A stretch of DNA of 64,000 nt, taken from assembly GCA_022410635.1 (NCBI GenBank), contig JAJVDF010000458.1, positions 642,313 to 706,312 of the forward strand, given 5' to 3'. A program made the translations under genes and the position numbers. Shown here in pieces: positions 26,576 through 37,110 of the stretch (position 1 is the stretch's first letter; each line of letters begins with the position of its first letter). The DNA comes from Tretioscincus oriximinensis. Lineage: Eukaryota; Chordata; Lepidosauria; Squamata; Gymnophthalmidae. The notes under the pieces were generated by a model that had not been told where the DNA came from, ran no database searches, and worked only from the letters and a program-made list of their open reading frames with translations.

Positions 26576-28069
26576 TATTATTTTAAAAAAATTCCTGTTG
26601 GTAAACACCAGGGGGGGGGATGTTAAACAAATTTAGTGCTCAGGGATGTCAAACATCCAAAATACAGCCCTGACTGTGGGTGTACTAACATGTAGTATCT
26701 TTCACTATAACTTTAAAGATAGGAAATGGAAAGAAAAAAATAAAGATCTTTCCTGATTTCGCAGATTTGCATGTACAAGTGGACTAAGTGGATGTTCAAT
26801 TCAAAGAGTACATTTCATGAAAATGAACTACCAAGAGATATGCAAGTAAAAAAAGTTGGAAGTTACTGTTCAAGAGAGCATGCTCTGGTTCCTATGGTTA
26901 CAGATGCTCGTTATTCCCAGTGATTGACAAATGACTCCATTTTACAATCCATGTTTTATGCTCTTTAGCACATCTTATGTTGTGAATGACATACAAACTC
27001 TGCAAATCAATCATCCAACTGTCTCTTGTTACTTTACTTTTATTCTAATGAAAATTCATCTTAGTAGGTACAAGATTACAAGTCAACTAAGGCTATAGTG
27101 TACTAAGACAGTATATTGTCATATGAGTCTGTTTTATTTCTATTGGAACATCAACCCCAGCCAATAAAAGGCAACTATTCAATACAGTATTATATGCCTT
27201 TTGTGCTGCATAACTATTTGAAAAATATCAGAGGATAAGTGACTATTCATACTGTAAGTGGAAAAGAATCCAGATAAACAGTACTGCCTCTCAGAGAATA
27301 ATTCCAGCGTACAAAAAATCTTAATGCTTCTTCTNTGGATTATTGATAAATACTTGTTAGCTGCTACTGAAATCTAGATGTGTCTGTTTCACAATGTCCT
27401 GTGTAGGCCACTAAGAAGATTTTGTTTAATCCACAAGAAAACACTCTGGAGAATTAAGCAATAATATTGCTCTGTACAAAACAATAATTTTACAATGTTC
27501 CAAGTAAACATTTTCATAAACTATAATGTTGTTTTCAATATCACTTGTAGAGAGAAAATGTCCTTCCTTTAAAAAAATCTAAATAGATAGATATAAGCAA
27601 CAATTAAGGTTCCTCGCAATATCCCACTCAAGTCTTTGTCTGCAATATCAAGGAAAATCAAAATCACACTCCCCTTTGGCATATTTCAAATCAATGACAT
27701 TATGGAAAACTGAAATGGTTACAAACCATACACTAGAGAAGTGATTGGAAGAAGTCATGGAAAAAGTCATGTCAGATTGACCCCTAAGGATTTAAGTATA
27801 TAGAACAAGTTATCTGAGTTGGAAAACAAAGCAACTAAATTACAAATAAATTTCACAGACTGAAATTTCATAATCTGCTTTGACTTATATTTCCCAGCCT
27901 ANGCACAGCACAAAAGAACCTGTGAAACGTGGACCTAGCAAGCACTGTGCCTGGGGTCTTCTAAACTCTGGGGCAGATTTTTTAAAAACATGTAACTTTA
28001 CTTACATTGTCAATTTAAAAATAATAAAGAACAACTATGGAAGTAGATTATGAAAAATACTTATCCTAC

Positions 28070-28386
28070 CTCATTGAATCTTGTCACCAGATCTTCAACT
28101 GTATTGTGTTCACCATCAGGTGTGGAAAGAAAAGTTGCAGAAACTGAAGCTTTAATAGTTGAAAGTTTGTTCTGACAATCAGCATTTCCCAAATCTCTGG
28201 TTAAAAAGCAGAGGTAGTCGATAGGCAACACTTTCCTGTAGAGTTCCTGTTCTTGCTCTGTAAGAATACTAGCAACTTCCTCGGGAAACTGAATAAGATG
28301 CTGAAGTTCTATAAGCTCTTTACTAATTCCAGCTACAGTAGAGGCAAGGATATTTGATCCAGCCATAGATGAACTCAGTTGTCGTT
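28070..28386 (-). CDS. PLCE1: PLCE1 internal exon: segment leading into the CDC25 domain
   Basis: 317 bases: two bases completing a glutamate codon, then 105 codons. The first residues ([15 protein letters not shown]) are a variable Ser-rich linker. The conserved part begins [20 protein letters not shown] and includes [20 protein letters not shown] and [10 protein letters not shown], which closely follow human PLCE1 as I recall it. In the protein this lies at the start of the Ras-GEF module. The acceptor is a good TTATTTATTTTCAG with AG at 28388-28387; the donor GTAGGA follows GAG at 28070. The splice phase (2 in, 0 out) fits the exons on each side. The Ser-rich linker differs most from human. 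Confidence 0.96.
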
Positions 28387-28975
28387 CTGAAAATAAATAA
28401 AATTGAACTTAGAAATANAGAATTTTCCCCATCATCCCCTTTTTAAAAACTTTGTGGCACTTTTACACTTGTTTTCCTTAATCCATGTGGAAAGTCAATC
28501 ACTGTTGTATGTTACAAAATTTCAAATATACTCACCAGGTGTAAACTACATTTTGGAATAAATTGGGGGCATTTAAGGAACCTCAAAGCAATCTGAACAG
28601 CTCAGATTCGTATCAGAACAACATGTGGAAGGGATATTCAAATCAAGCAGTTCATTTATCCAAACATTCTTCATTTTTTCTGCTTCCACCCAACTGATCA
28701 ACTTCAAAGATTTTGAAAAAATCAAAGTGCTCAAGATTCTCCATTTCTAGAAGATCTAGAAGTATGTCTTCTCATANGCAACTGTCCAACATGCTATCAG
28801 GAAATCCTTTACTGCAAATAGAGCAGTCGCAAACTTGAAGTTTGTTATTGTTGACAACCAATACCTCATTTATATTTGCAGTCAAATTTAATATTCAGAA
28901 ATGAAGGGCATCTAAGGATGCTTTTAGCTAGTACACTAATAGCTCTGCTACTTCACAATTGCAAAGTATAACTAG

Positions 28976-29481
28976 CAGTGCTTTTTTTCCAGAACAAAAG
29001 GTGCCGGAACTAACACCGGCAGCGGCGGGGGGCGGGGGCTGGCGGGGGGGCTGGCGGGGGCCCACACCCCCTCGCCGGCGGCCAACGCAGCAGTACCGGC
29101 ACCTTTTAAGCAGGGGGGAGGCGGGGGAGCGGAGGCGGCCGCCGCCGCCGCCCCTGCCCACGCCCCCCCCGCCGCCGCCTCCCCCCGCCCCGCCAGCCCC
29201 CGCCCCGCGCCTAAATAAAAGGTGCCGGTACTGCGGCGTTGGCTGCCGGCGAGGGGGGCCGCCGGCGAGGGGGCATGGCCCCGCCCCGCCTAAATAAAAT
29301 AACACCATGCCCACCTCGCCGGCGGCTAACGCAGCAGTACCGCCACCTTTTATTTAGGCGGGGGGGCGCTCATTCCCGCCCCCCGCCCCCCACCCGCCCA
29401 CACACACCCCGCCCCCCGCGCCCGCCCCCCCACCTAAATAAAAGGTGCTGGAACTGCGTTCCGTCACAAAAAAAAGCCCTG
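28976..29481 (+). mobile_element. GC-rich hAT MITE, 506 bp, with 8 bp target duplication
   Basis: Left end CAGTGCTTTTTTTCC and right end AAAAAAAAGCCCTG form terminal inverted repeats, and both flanks carry ATAACTAG (28968-28975 and 29482-29489). An 8 bp duplication and a CAG..CTG end place it in the hAT superfamily. Inside, the motif AAATAAAAGGTGCCGG recurs in both orientations between C/G-only stretches. It encodes no transposase; the proline- and glycine-rich frames are artefacts. A second copy lies at 34314-34694. Confidence 0.9.
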
Positions 29482-29699
29482 ATAACTAGAGATATGACAG
29501 GAGTACCAGCCATGACAACTGGAAGCTACTAATACAGTACTATCCAAGGCGATCTCTATTAACTCCTCAATTCTAGTCATAGAGCAGATAGATTGTCACA
29601 TGAAAGAGCTAGTTTCCTTATGGATTACAATTACTATAATGACAAAACATCATGGAATCTTAGGATTTAACATGGGGAGCATTCTATAGTGATAGTATG

Positions 29700-30430
29700 A
29701 AAACAGAGTGAGAATCTCATATAGGGGGATTTCCTAACTCAGCCTGTCCCTTGCTGATCATGTGACTCCACTAAGATGGCATCCAGGAAGCAATGTGACT
29801 AAAAGGTGGTGGGGCCAGTGGTCATGTGACTATCACATGAGTAAAAAAGGACAGGGCCAATGGTCATGTGACCATCACATGACTAAAAAGGAGAGAGCAG
29901 AGGAGAGGGAGAAAACTCGTGGTTTGAAATTTCTCCTCCATACAGGCCTAAAATGGGCAAAAATCTCATACAGGTACGGGGTCCTTGTGCCACCTCATGG
30001 GTGGAGCATGGCCTCTTGGTTTGAGCAAGAAAAGTGAAAGTTAGCTTTTAGCAGTTAAAGCTGAGTGGTTGGAGTGAAGCAGTTACAGTGTAGGTTGCTG
30101 TTAAGCAGACTAAGCTAGTGATAGAGCAATAAGGTAAGGGGGTAGCAAAAGGTTGGTCTGGTCCTTACACTCGTTAGGAAATTAGGGGTTACTCTGCGTG
30201 AATAAGTAGACCACTCCATGCGTGCTAAACATTGAGTTTGTGTTGTTTCCTTGTGAAAGTGGGATTTGTTATTTAAAAGCCAAAAGAATTATGCCTCATA
30301 TTTGGGCTAAACCATTAAGAATTCAACTGCCAGCACATCCATAAGCCATTGTACTTTTAAATAAACATTATTCTTGGTTTACATTACCAAGCTCATGTCT
30401 CCATTACTAGAAATATACACAGAGTGGTTG
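29700..30430 (+). repeat. Unclassified repeat, possibly a solo LTR
   Basis: About 700 bases with a distinct composition, a 42 bp direct repeat near its left side (29821-29882) and an AATAAA signal at 30360 followed by a T/G-containing stretch, as in some LTRs. I could not find TG..CA ends or a target-site duplication. No protein-coding remains. Class unresolved. Confidence 0.22.
29821..29882 (+). promoter_or_regulatory. Duplicated TCATGTGA/TCACATGA palindromes (M-box-like)
   Basis: TCATGTGA-3 bp-TCACATGA occurs at 29822-29840 and again at 29864-29882, a 42 bp tandem repeat holding four TCATGTGA sites. TCATGTGA is the M-box form of E-box bound by MITF/TFE-type bHLH-ZIP factors. The sequence is plain; any activity is inference. 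Confidence 0.35.
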
Positions 30431-31636
30431 CTAGCCCAGAAGTATTGTTAATTGATGTCAGCATAACAAGGAAGGTGACTGAAGTGGACACCTAAACATA
30501 TATTCTTCACAACATCTGTTTTGTCTGTCCTCTTTGCCACTGGAATCTTTATGTTCTGTCTGAGTATTGTTACAGAAAGAAGTAGGACAACAGTGTAGGA
30601 CAACCTGCTTAAATTCCTTTTTTTACATACCCATTAAAGATGCAGCATCTCCTGTACAGCTTTTCTAAATACTGTCTTGTTTTAAAGGGGCTAATTCTGA
30701 ATGATCAAAGAGAAATCTTCATGGTCTTAAAGAAGATAAATACTTTGTTCTAGTCTCACTGACTAGGAATTAAACCTTCAAATTAAGACTGTAGAAGGAA
30801 GAAAAGAGTATTTGCCTCACCTAACTTGGATGCTGGGGATAGCTTTTAAAAGTAATTCATTTGCAAAATAATTTGCATTCATTTCTTACCTGATTTTTAC
30901 CAAGAAAATGAAAGGTTAAACTTCTGGTCTTTTAAAAGTACTTCAACAACATACCAATATACGTAATCATGTTAGCTGAGAAATCTCACAGGAATAATGC
31001 ATCTCATACTTAAAATTGTTAGCTACCATTAAAAAACATTAATTTTTGGCTCTGCCCATTCTTTAGTTTAACACTCTTGTCATACTTGTGGCTGGAAAAT
31101 TTGTATGTAATTTATAGACATTTTCCTCTATACGAAAGCTTGGGAACTTTTTTTTATAAAGGGAAATAAAGAAAAAAATACAAGAGCCAAGATGCATTCC
31201 ACTTTTTACAAAAATGTAGAAAGAATAATTAGAATTGGCATTCTGTTATTTTCTCAACTTCATGTCTANGCATTCTGTTAATAACAGAGGAGTTAACATT
31301 GTTGAGTACCACCAGTTTACTGTTTGGATATCTCTGGGGCACCATAATTCCATTGGCAAACATTCAGAAGTTTTCCACTATCGGCTTCTGAGGAGAGGCC
31401 TGCAGATCAGCCTCTGTTTTCCAGGCAGTACAGGCTCTATCAGAGGTACAATCACACCAAAAGAGAAACTAGGAAAAATGCTTACATTGCAATATGTATG
31501 GTAGTTTAATTTCCAGCAAGAATCATTTAGACTCAGAGATGGGAAGAAATGGGGAAAAGTCTTGTTTATGGGGAAATGATAGTTTATCTTGGAAAGTGCA
31601 AAATAACTCTGCATTTTCTTAATTCAACATAGGCAT

Positions 31637-31985
31637 GGGTTCCTGGGACATGCTGGGAAGAAGCTAAAAAACTCACCGCGAGGCAAAAGAACACCGGATT
31701 TGGTGACCAGGGAAGCAGAGGAATTCACCAGCCCAGGAATCTGAGCTTCAGGGAGTAATTTGCATATTCCTGGTGCATGCTGGGAAGAAGGTAAAAAACT
31801 CACCATGAGGCAAAAGAACATCAGGTTTGGTGACCAGGGAAGCAGAGGAATTCACCAGCCCAGGAATCTAAGCTTCAGGGAGTAATTTGCATATTCCTGG
31901 TGCATGCTGGGAAGAAGCTAAAAAACCCGCCGCAAAGCAAAAGAACACCAGATTTGGTGACTAGGTAAGCAGAGCAATTTATCAA
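31637..31985 (+). promoter_or_regulatory. CR1 5' UTR tandem monomers, 127 bp unit
   Basis: TGCTGGGAAGAAG starts at 31651, 31778 and 31905, an exact 127 bp period with nearly identical copies (last one more diverged). Each full unit carries GGCAAAAGAACA, TTGGTGACCAGGGAAGCAG and, before the next unit, the octamer ATTTGCAT (31758-31765 and 31885-31892). The position directly in front of CR1 ORF1 suggests promoter monomers like those of mouse L1 (inference). Confidence 0.7.
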
Positions 31986-32024
31986 CATTGAAGACAAGAG
32001 CAACATGGAAGAGAAGAGCACCNC

Positions 32025-32765
32025 CCATGGTTTTCTGCATTGAATGTAATATGTTCACAGTACTGCCAGAAGAAAAACTTCACCTGCCACAAATGCAAGC
32101 TTGTGTCGCTGCTGGAAGAAAAGGTACGAAGCCTCGAGGAGAAAGTGTCCAACTCTGAAACTCATTAGGTATGCTGAGGACCAAACAGAAGAGCCCCTTC
32201 AGATTCATGAGGAGAAAGAAAATCTAAGCATCCCTGTAGAAGCAGAGAAATGGAAACATGTGACTCATAGAAGGAGGAGGGCTAGCAGGCAGTCAGCACC
32301 TGTACCGTTTAAGAATCGGTATCAGGTTCTTGTACAGGAGAACAATGAAGAGGTGAGGAACAGAAGTGGCCGCGTGCAGACCTGACAAACTCACGAGAGG
32401 TATACTGTCTTCCAGGAGCACAAATCAAAGATGTGTCTGAGAGGCTGCCAAGATGACTACCCATTTCTGTTGATACATATAGGGACAAATGACATTGCAA
32501 CTCAGGATTATGAAATTATCTGCAGAGTTTTTGAAAACCTAGGCAGGAAAGTGAAGGAACTTGGTGCATGGGTAGNCTTCTCATCTGTCCTCCCAGTGGA
32601 TGGTCATGGAAGAAGGTGGAACAAGATTTTGAAGGCAAACAACTAGACCATGGAGTGAGCTACTTGTATAATGGTCTTCTGGCAAGGGATGGACTGCACC
32701 TTACAAGAATGGGAAAGAATATTTTTTGGAAGGCATCTGGCATCACTCATCAAGAAAGCTTTAAA
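32025..32765 (+). pseudogene. CR1 ORF1/esterase relic
   Basis: The left part reads CQKKNFTCHKCKLVSLLEEK followed by a Leu/Glu-rich coiled-coil segment ending in stops, matching the zinc-binding plus coiled-coil start of CR1 ORF1. After a gap in frame, PFLLIHIGTNDIA (GTND at 32482-32493) and LLARDGLHLTRMGKNIF (DGLH at 32688-32699) are the block III-like and catalytic Asp-x-x-His motifs of the SGNH-hydrolase (esterase) domain found in CR1-group LINEs. The two halves are in different frames, so at least one indel has occurred. The domain is thought to act in RNP or membrane interaction during retrotransposition. Confidence 0.75.
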
Positions 32766-32874
32766 CTAAAGCAAAAGGGGAAGTAAAAGGAAGGGCAGGC
32801 AAACATGTACAGCCAATGAATGCAGAGGACAAAAGAGAAGAACAGAGGCAAAATGTTTGGGAGAGACCCAGAGA

Positions 32875-33448
32875 TAGGGTTGCCATACGTCCCGGTAAAC
32901 TGGGACAAACCCGGTTTTGGGGACTAAAATATAGTCCCCTCCGGGTTTTAAGGCAAAATCCCGGCTTTTTACATTCCCCGATGCTGCGTCAGGGAATGTA
33001 AAAAGGCGGGATTTTAAAGGAAAAGCAGCCATCAGAGCTGATGGCTGCAGCGCGCGCAACGCTTCCTGGGGTCCAGGAAGGGACCTCGGAGCGTGCCAAG
33101 TAGCTGCTCCTTGGCTGGAGGTGGGGTTTTGACCTGCTCTCGCCGCCAACTCGCCTCTAGCAGAGGAGAAACGCCTGGGTTTCTGACAGGAGGGCAGCTC
33201 TGTTCTCCTCTCACAAACCCAAGCTGCTGCAGGCGAGTTGGTGGCGAGAGCAGGGCGAAACCCCGCCACCAGCAAAAGAGCAGGCACGCGTGCGCGCGTG
33301 CATGCGTGCGCACACACGGACGCTTGTGGTGAGACAGGCAGAGATTTTGCCTGTCTTGCTACAAGCGTCCGTATGTGCGCATGCACGTGCGCGCGCACCA
33401 CACCCCACCCCCGTCCCGGTTTTGGGTTGCCTGAATATGGCAACCCTA
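32875..33448 (+). mobile_element. hAT MITE with multiple hairpins, 574 bp (copy 1)
   Basis: Ends TAGGGTTGCCATA and TATGGCAACCCTA are perfect inverted repeats, and CCCAGAGA flanks both sides (32867-32874 and 33449-33456), an 8 bp hAT-type duplication. It sits inside the CR1 copy, so it inserted later. The interior folds into successive hairpins: around 32965-33010, 33030-33045, 33118-33280 and 33295-33395. No transposase. A second copy is at 57858-58441. Confidence 0.93.
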
Positions 33449-33456
33449 CCCAGAGA

Positions 33457-34300
33457 AGACAAGCTAAATCTCAAAATAAAATGCTTCTACACTAATGCAA
33501 ATAGCATGGGAAACAAACAAGGAGAATCGAAGATCCTAGCAAAGGAAAATAAATTTGATAGCATAGGTATCACTGAAGGAAAACTTATCAAGTTTGCTGA
33601 TGACACAAAGTTAGGCGGTGTTGCTAATACTAAGGAAGATAGAGATAGGATTCAAAAAGACCTAGGCAAGCTTGAACAATGGGCTGAAACTAACAAGATG
33701 ATATTTAACAGAGAGAAACGCAAGATCCTATATCTGGGCAAAAGAAAAATGAAAACAGCACATACAGAATGGAAAAAAATATATCTGAGCAGCAGCACAG
33801 GTGAGAAGGACCTGGGTGTTTTGGTAGATTCACAGACTAAACATGCGTCAACAGTGTGGAGCAGCTGCAAAAAAGGCAAACACAATCCTGGGATGTATTA
33901 AGAGGAACATAGAATCTCGATCACGTGAAGTAATTATTCCTCTCTATAGTACTTTGGTACGACCACACTTGGAATACNNTGTTCAGTTCTGGGGGGGGGG
34001 GNNGACAATTTAAAAAGGACATTGATAAACTAGAGCAAGTTCAAAACGAGTTACAAGGATGGTGAGTGGTCTGGAAACCATGTCCTAAGAGGAATGGTTA
34101 AGGGATCTAGGGATGTTTAGTCTGCAAAAGGGAAGACTGAGAGGAGACTTGATAGCTGTCCACAAATATCTGAAGGGCTATCACAGAGCAGAGGAATCAG
34201 GATTGTTCTCATTGGCACATGGAAGGACTAGAAACAATGGGATGGAACTGCAAGGGAGTAGATTTAGGTTAGATATCAGAAAAAACTTCCTAACAGTCAG
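33457..34300 (+). pseudogene. CR1 ORF2 relic (endonuclease start fused to reverse transcriptase)
   Basis: The frame begins with NANSMGNKQGE and ENKFDSIGITE, the first motif of the CR1 AP-endonuclease. It then passes directly into KFADDTKLGGVANTKEDRD, where FADD (33593-33604) is the reverse-transcriptase catalytic box. Between them a complete copy would have the rest of the endonuclease and the N-terminal two thirds of the RT, so about 1.5-2 kb is missing. The downstream RT thumb region continues through [10 protein letters not shown] and then, frameshifted, [19 protein letters not shown] sequence near 33950. Non-functional. Confidence 0.85.
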
Positions 34301-34313
34301 GGTTAGGGTTAGG

Positions 34314-34694
34314 CAGGGCTTTTTTGTGACGGAACGTGCCGGAACACAGTTCCGGCACCTTTTATTTAGGCGGGGGTGCGGGGGGGAGTTAGCGGGGGGG
34401 GGAGTTAGCGGGGGCAGCTAACACCACGCCCCCCTCGCCGCAGTACCGGCACCTTTTATTTAGGCGGTGGGGGGCAGAGTTAGCGGGGGCGGCAGCGGCA
34501 GGGGGGCCACGGGAATGAGCGGCCGCCTCCGCTCACCCGCGCACCCCCCTCGCCCCCCGCCTAAATAAAAGGTGCCGATACTGCTGCGTTAGCCGCCGGC
34601 GAGGGGGGCGTGGTGTTAGCGGCAGAGGCGGCGCCCCCCCCCCCCCGCCACCGGTGTTAGTACCTGCACCTTTTTTTCTGGAAAAAAAGCACTG
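34314..34694 (-). mobile_element. GC-rich hAT MITE, 381 bp (copy 2)
   Basis: Same family as 28976-29481 but inverted: left end CAGGGCTTTTTTGTGACGG, right end AAAAAAAGCACTG, with internal TTTTATTTAGGCGG and CCTAAATAAAAGGTGCCG. Flanks are GGGTTAGG and GGGTTGGG (7 of 8 identical). It lies in the 3' part of the CR1 copy and is shorter than copy 1 through loss of GC-rich internal units. Confidence 0.88.
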
Positions 34695-35984
34695 GGGTTG
34701 GGGTTAGGTTGGAACAGGTTGCCACAGGAAGTGGGAAGTTTGCCTTTGCTGGAAGTCTTCTAACAGAGGCTGGACAGCCATCTGTCTGGGATAGTTTAAT
34801 GGATCCTGCATTGAGCAGGGGATTGGACCCGATAACCAACTCTAGCATTCTATGATTCTATGAAACAATAATCTCAGGACACCAGAAGTTCAAGTAGCCA
34901 CAGATTTATTCTATGCAGAATATGCCATTGCTTAAACTAAGCTACACTCCATTTTCCCCATAATTATTTCACCACTGAGAACCTGTTAGGCCATACTGTC
35001 GTCTCAAACCTCCATTCAATTGTGTACCAGATTTAAAGCATTTCTGGAGGCTCCAAAGCAGGCACCGTGTCTTTCCAGGTGCCTACTTAAAAGATGAAAT
35101 ACTTGTTTAAAAATAGATTTGTATGCACAAATTTCATGTATAGATTTTTGTGAAAAATGTAATCTATTTTTATTGCTTTTATGTTTATATTATTTTATGT
35201 CTTTATTGTTGTCCTAAGATTTTTAGAGGATTTTAAAAAATAAATAGAATAACTTGAGGTCTAGTGGTTAGTTACCCTTGCTTCACAGTGTATGATACTT
35301 CTAAAAGATAAAATAGGATTTACAGAAAGAGTAGCTTAAACTGTTCTTTCAGCAATTCTGTCTCTTATTAATCTAATTTATGTGGTCTTTACAGAAATTT
35401 GACTTTTGAAGTTCTTCTCTAAAGCAAAACCATGGGGAAAAACTATAGAACTGACCCACTTCTAAACTCCTTTCAAGGTGATTGTTTGAAAAGTTCAAAA
35501 CAATAGTGGCAGATAATAAAACACAGCAGTGTGGCATAATAGAAATAATAGTTTTAAAAAGAAAATCAATTGGCAAATATCAAGCTCTTCCTGTAGAGCT
35601 GAAAATTGCTTTGGCAAATTGTTATATGATTTTACTTTAAAATGGTATAATGTAGTCCTGTANCTTAATAAAATAACTAGGTAAAATTGGCTATTACACA
35701 AAACACATTGGGCCTCTTTACACGTGATAGAATAAGTGAAAGACTTATTCTAGCACTTTCTTTTTAAATGCAAATTGATCATTATTATGATATACTTTAT
35801 CTTGGGAAATAGAAGGCCAAATTGTGATGGCAATTGCAAGTCTCAAAGAGTATAGTAACCAGTGAAGCATATAGTCAGGTTGTCCTGCTTTGTTATTGTT
35901 GTTGGATACTACTCTGGAGGCCCATTGTAAAGACATAAGACCAGGTGAAAGTTTTGCTTTTGTCTGCTGCTTCACATGCCCAGA

Positions 35985-36120
35985 AACAGTAAGTGTATGA
36001 GAAAGGATGCTAGACCCGGTGGGGTGTGGTCGAATGAAACAGGGTGCCTCATATATACTTTTAAGACTGGATCAGGTGGGTTGTGACCTGATCCAGCAGA
36101 GCTCTTTTTATATAGGAACT
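35985..36120 (+). mobile_element. LINE (CR1/L2-like) 3' end fragment
   Basis: GATGCTAGACCCGGTGGGGT, ACCTGATCCAGCAGAGCTCT and TTTTATATAGG follow the common reptile LINE terminus of the type GATGCTGGACTAGATGG to CAGCAGGGCTCTTCTTATG. Confidence 0.6.
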
Positions 36121-37030
36121 GGCAAGAAAAGGGAAAGGGAATGTAGATTCAAACGCTGAACTACTAAATCTACATGAACTACTGTGTCCCCTAACAAAAC
36201 CAGTGTGGACTTTACAAACTAGTAGTCACTTCTGAAAGTCAAGACACATTCAATCGATTTCAAGTGTTCAAATAATTTACAGATCAAATTTGGGAATTAA
36301 AATTATTTTCCAAAATTGTTTCTTTAAATTAGTATTATCTTTTATTGTGACACTTAAACTGCATTGTTTAAAAAATAAAGTTAATTATATCAGATAGTGC
36401 AAGAACCAAGCATAACAAAATGATTTTTAAAATTATATTAGATGCAGTGCACAAATAAAATCAGCATTCATTTTTTCATTTTTCATCCCCTCGATCTGAA
36501 AAACTGAATGCAAAAAATCACTAACAGAGAAACATTTCTGCCTTATTCTCCCTTCCAATATCTTTTCTGCTATATATTTCTCCCTTTGACGATTGTTCTC
36601 TTTCAACACAAATTCTATTAGATATGTGTATTATGAATTTACTCATTAATAATGCATAAAAGGGAAGATAATTGTTTTAAATGAAATGAAATCCTTTATA
36701 TTAGAAAGAAGCAATTCTTAGTGTTTATCAGGTCAATTTGCAAAAAAAAATAGAAAAATAATATAATAAACTGTTAATAAATATTTCTAATAAAAGTTTA
36801 TTATTCAGGCTATGATTGTAGAAATGAGAAATTATATTTCTCTTTCGTGATCTGATAAGGATATGCAGTGGATAAAGCATTTCCTGAATAAAATACTCAT
36901 TGCCAGTTAGCCACAACATATGGTTTGATGTTTCTGTAGAGAGGGATTCATGAAACTGCAGAGGGTGTTCATGGAAGTGCCCATGTGGTCAACTGGAAAT
37001 GAGTCACAATTCAATGACACCCAAAAACTA

Positions 37031-37110
37031 GGTGAGGCTCAATGGTAGAGATCTGCTTGGTAAACAGAGAGTTACATATTCAATTCATAGCATCTTCCCA
37101 GAAGAAAGCA
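37031..37110 (+). mobile_element. tRNA-headed SINE fragment
   Basis: GAGGCTCAATGGTAGAG resembles a tRNA A box (TGGCTCAGTGGTAGAG in Sauria-type SINEs), and ACATATTCAATTCATAGC a worn B box. Only the head is recognisable. It is not an intact tRNA gene. Confidence 0.5.

Larger units (their letters stand above)
31637..34862 (+). mobile_element. CR1 LINE, long but internally deleted, carrying two hAT MITEs
   Basis: The element reads left to right: 5' monomers (31637-31985), an ORF1-like relic with zinc-ribbon/coiled-coil and SGNH-esterase segments (32025-32765), an ORF2 relic joining the start of the endonuclease to the reverse-transcriptase FADD box (33465-33900), RT C-terminal and 3' UTR sequence, and a terminal ATTCTATGATTCTATG at 34847-34862. 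That 8 bp 3' microsatellite is the CR1 signature. Two hAT MITEs (32875-33448 and 34314-34694) interrupt it. Net of these about 2.3 kb of CR1 remains. It is on the strand opposite to PLCE1. Frames are broken and it is not active. Confidence 0.88.

Noticed and set aside
28928..29532. Proline/arginine- and glycine-rich open frames on both strands
   Set aside because: They arise from C/G-only stretches of the hAT MITE at 28976-29481.
31637..31985. Direct repeats considered as a CRISPR array
   Set aside because: 127 bp contiguous monomers without unique spacers, in a vertebrate CR1 element.
32766..33495. Several overlapping frames up to 225 codons
   Set aside because: All come from the hairpin-rich hAT MITE at 32875-33448; similar frames recur in its second copy near 58 kb.
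37031..37110. Possible tRNA gene
   Set aside because: Only worn A and B boxes with no cloverleaf; fits a SINE head. The same applies to 22101-22165 and 56195-56370.
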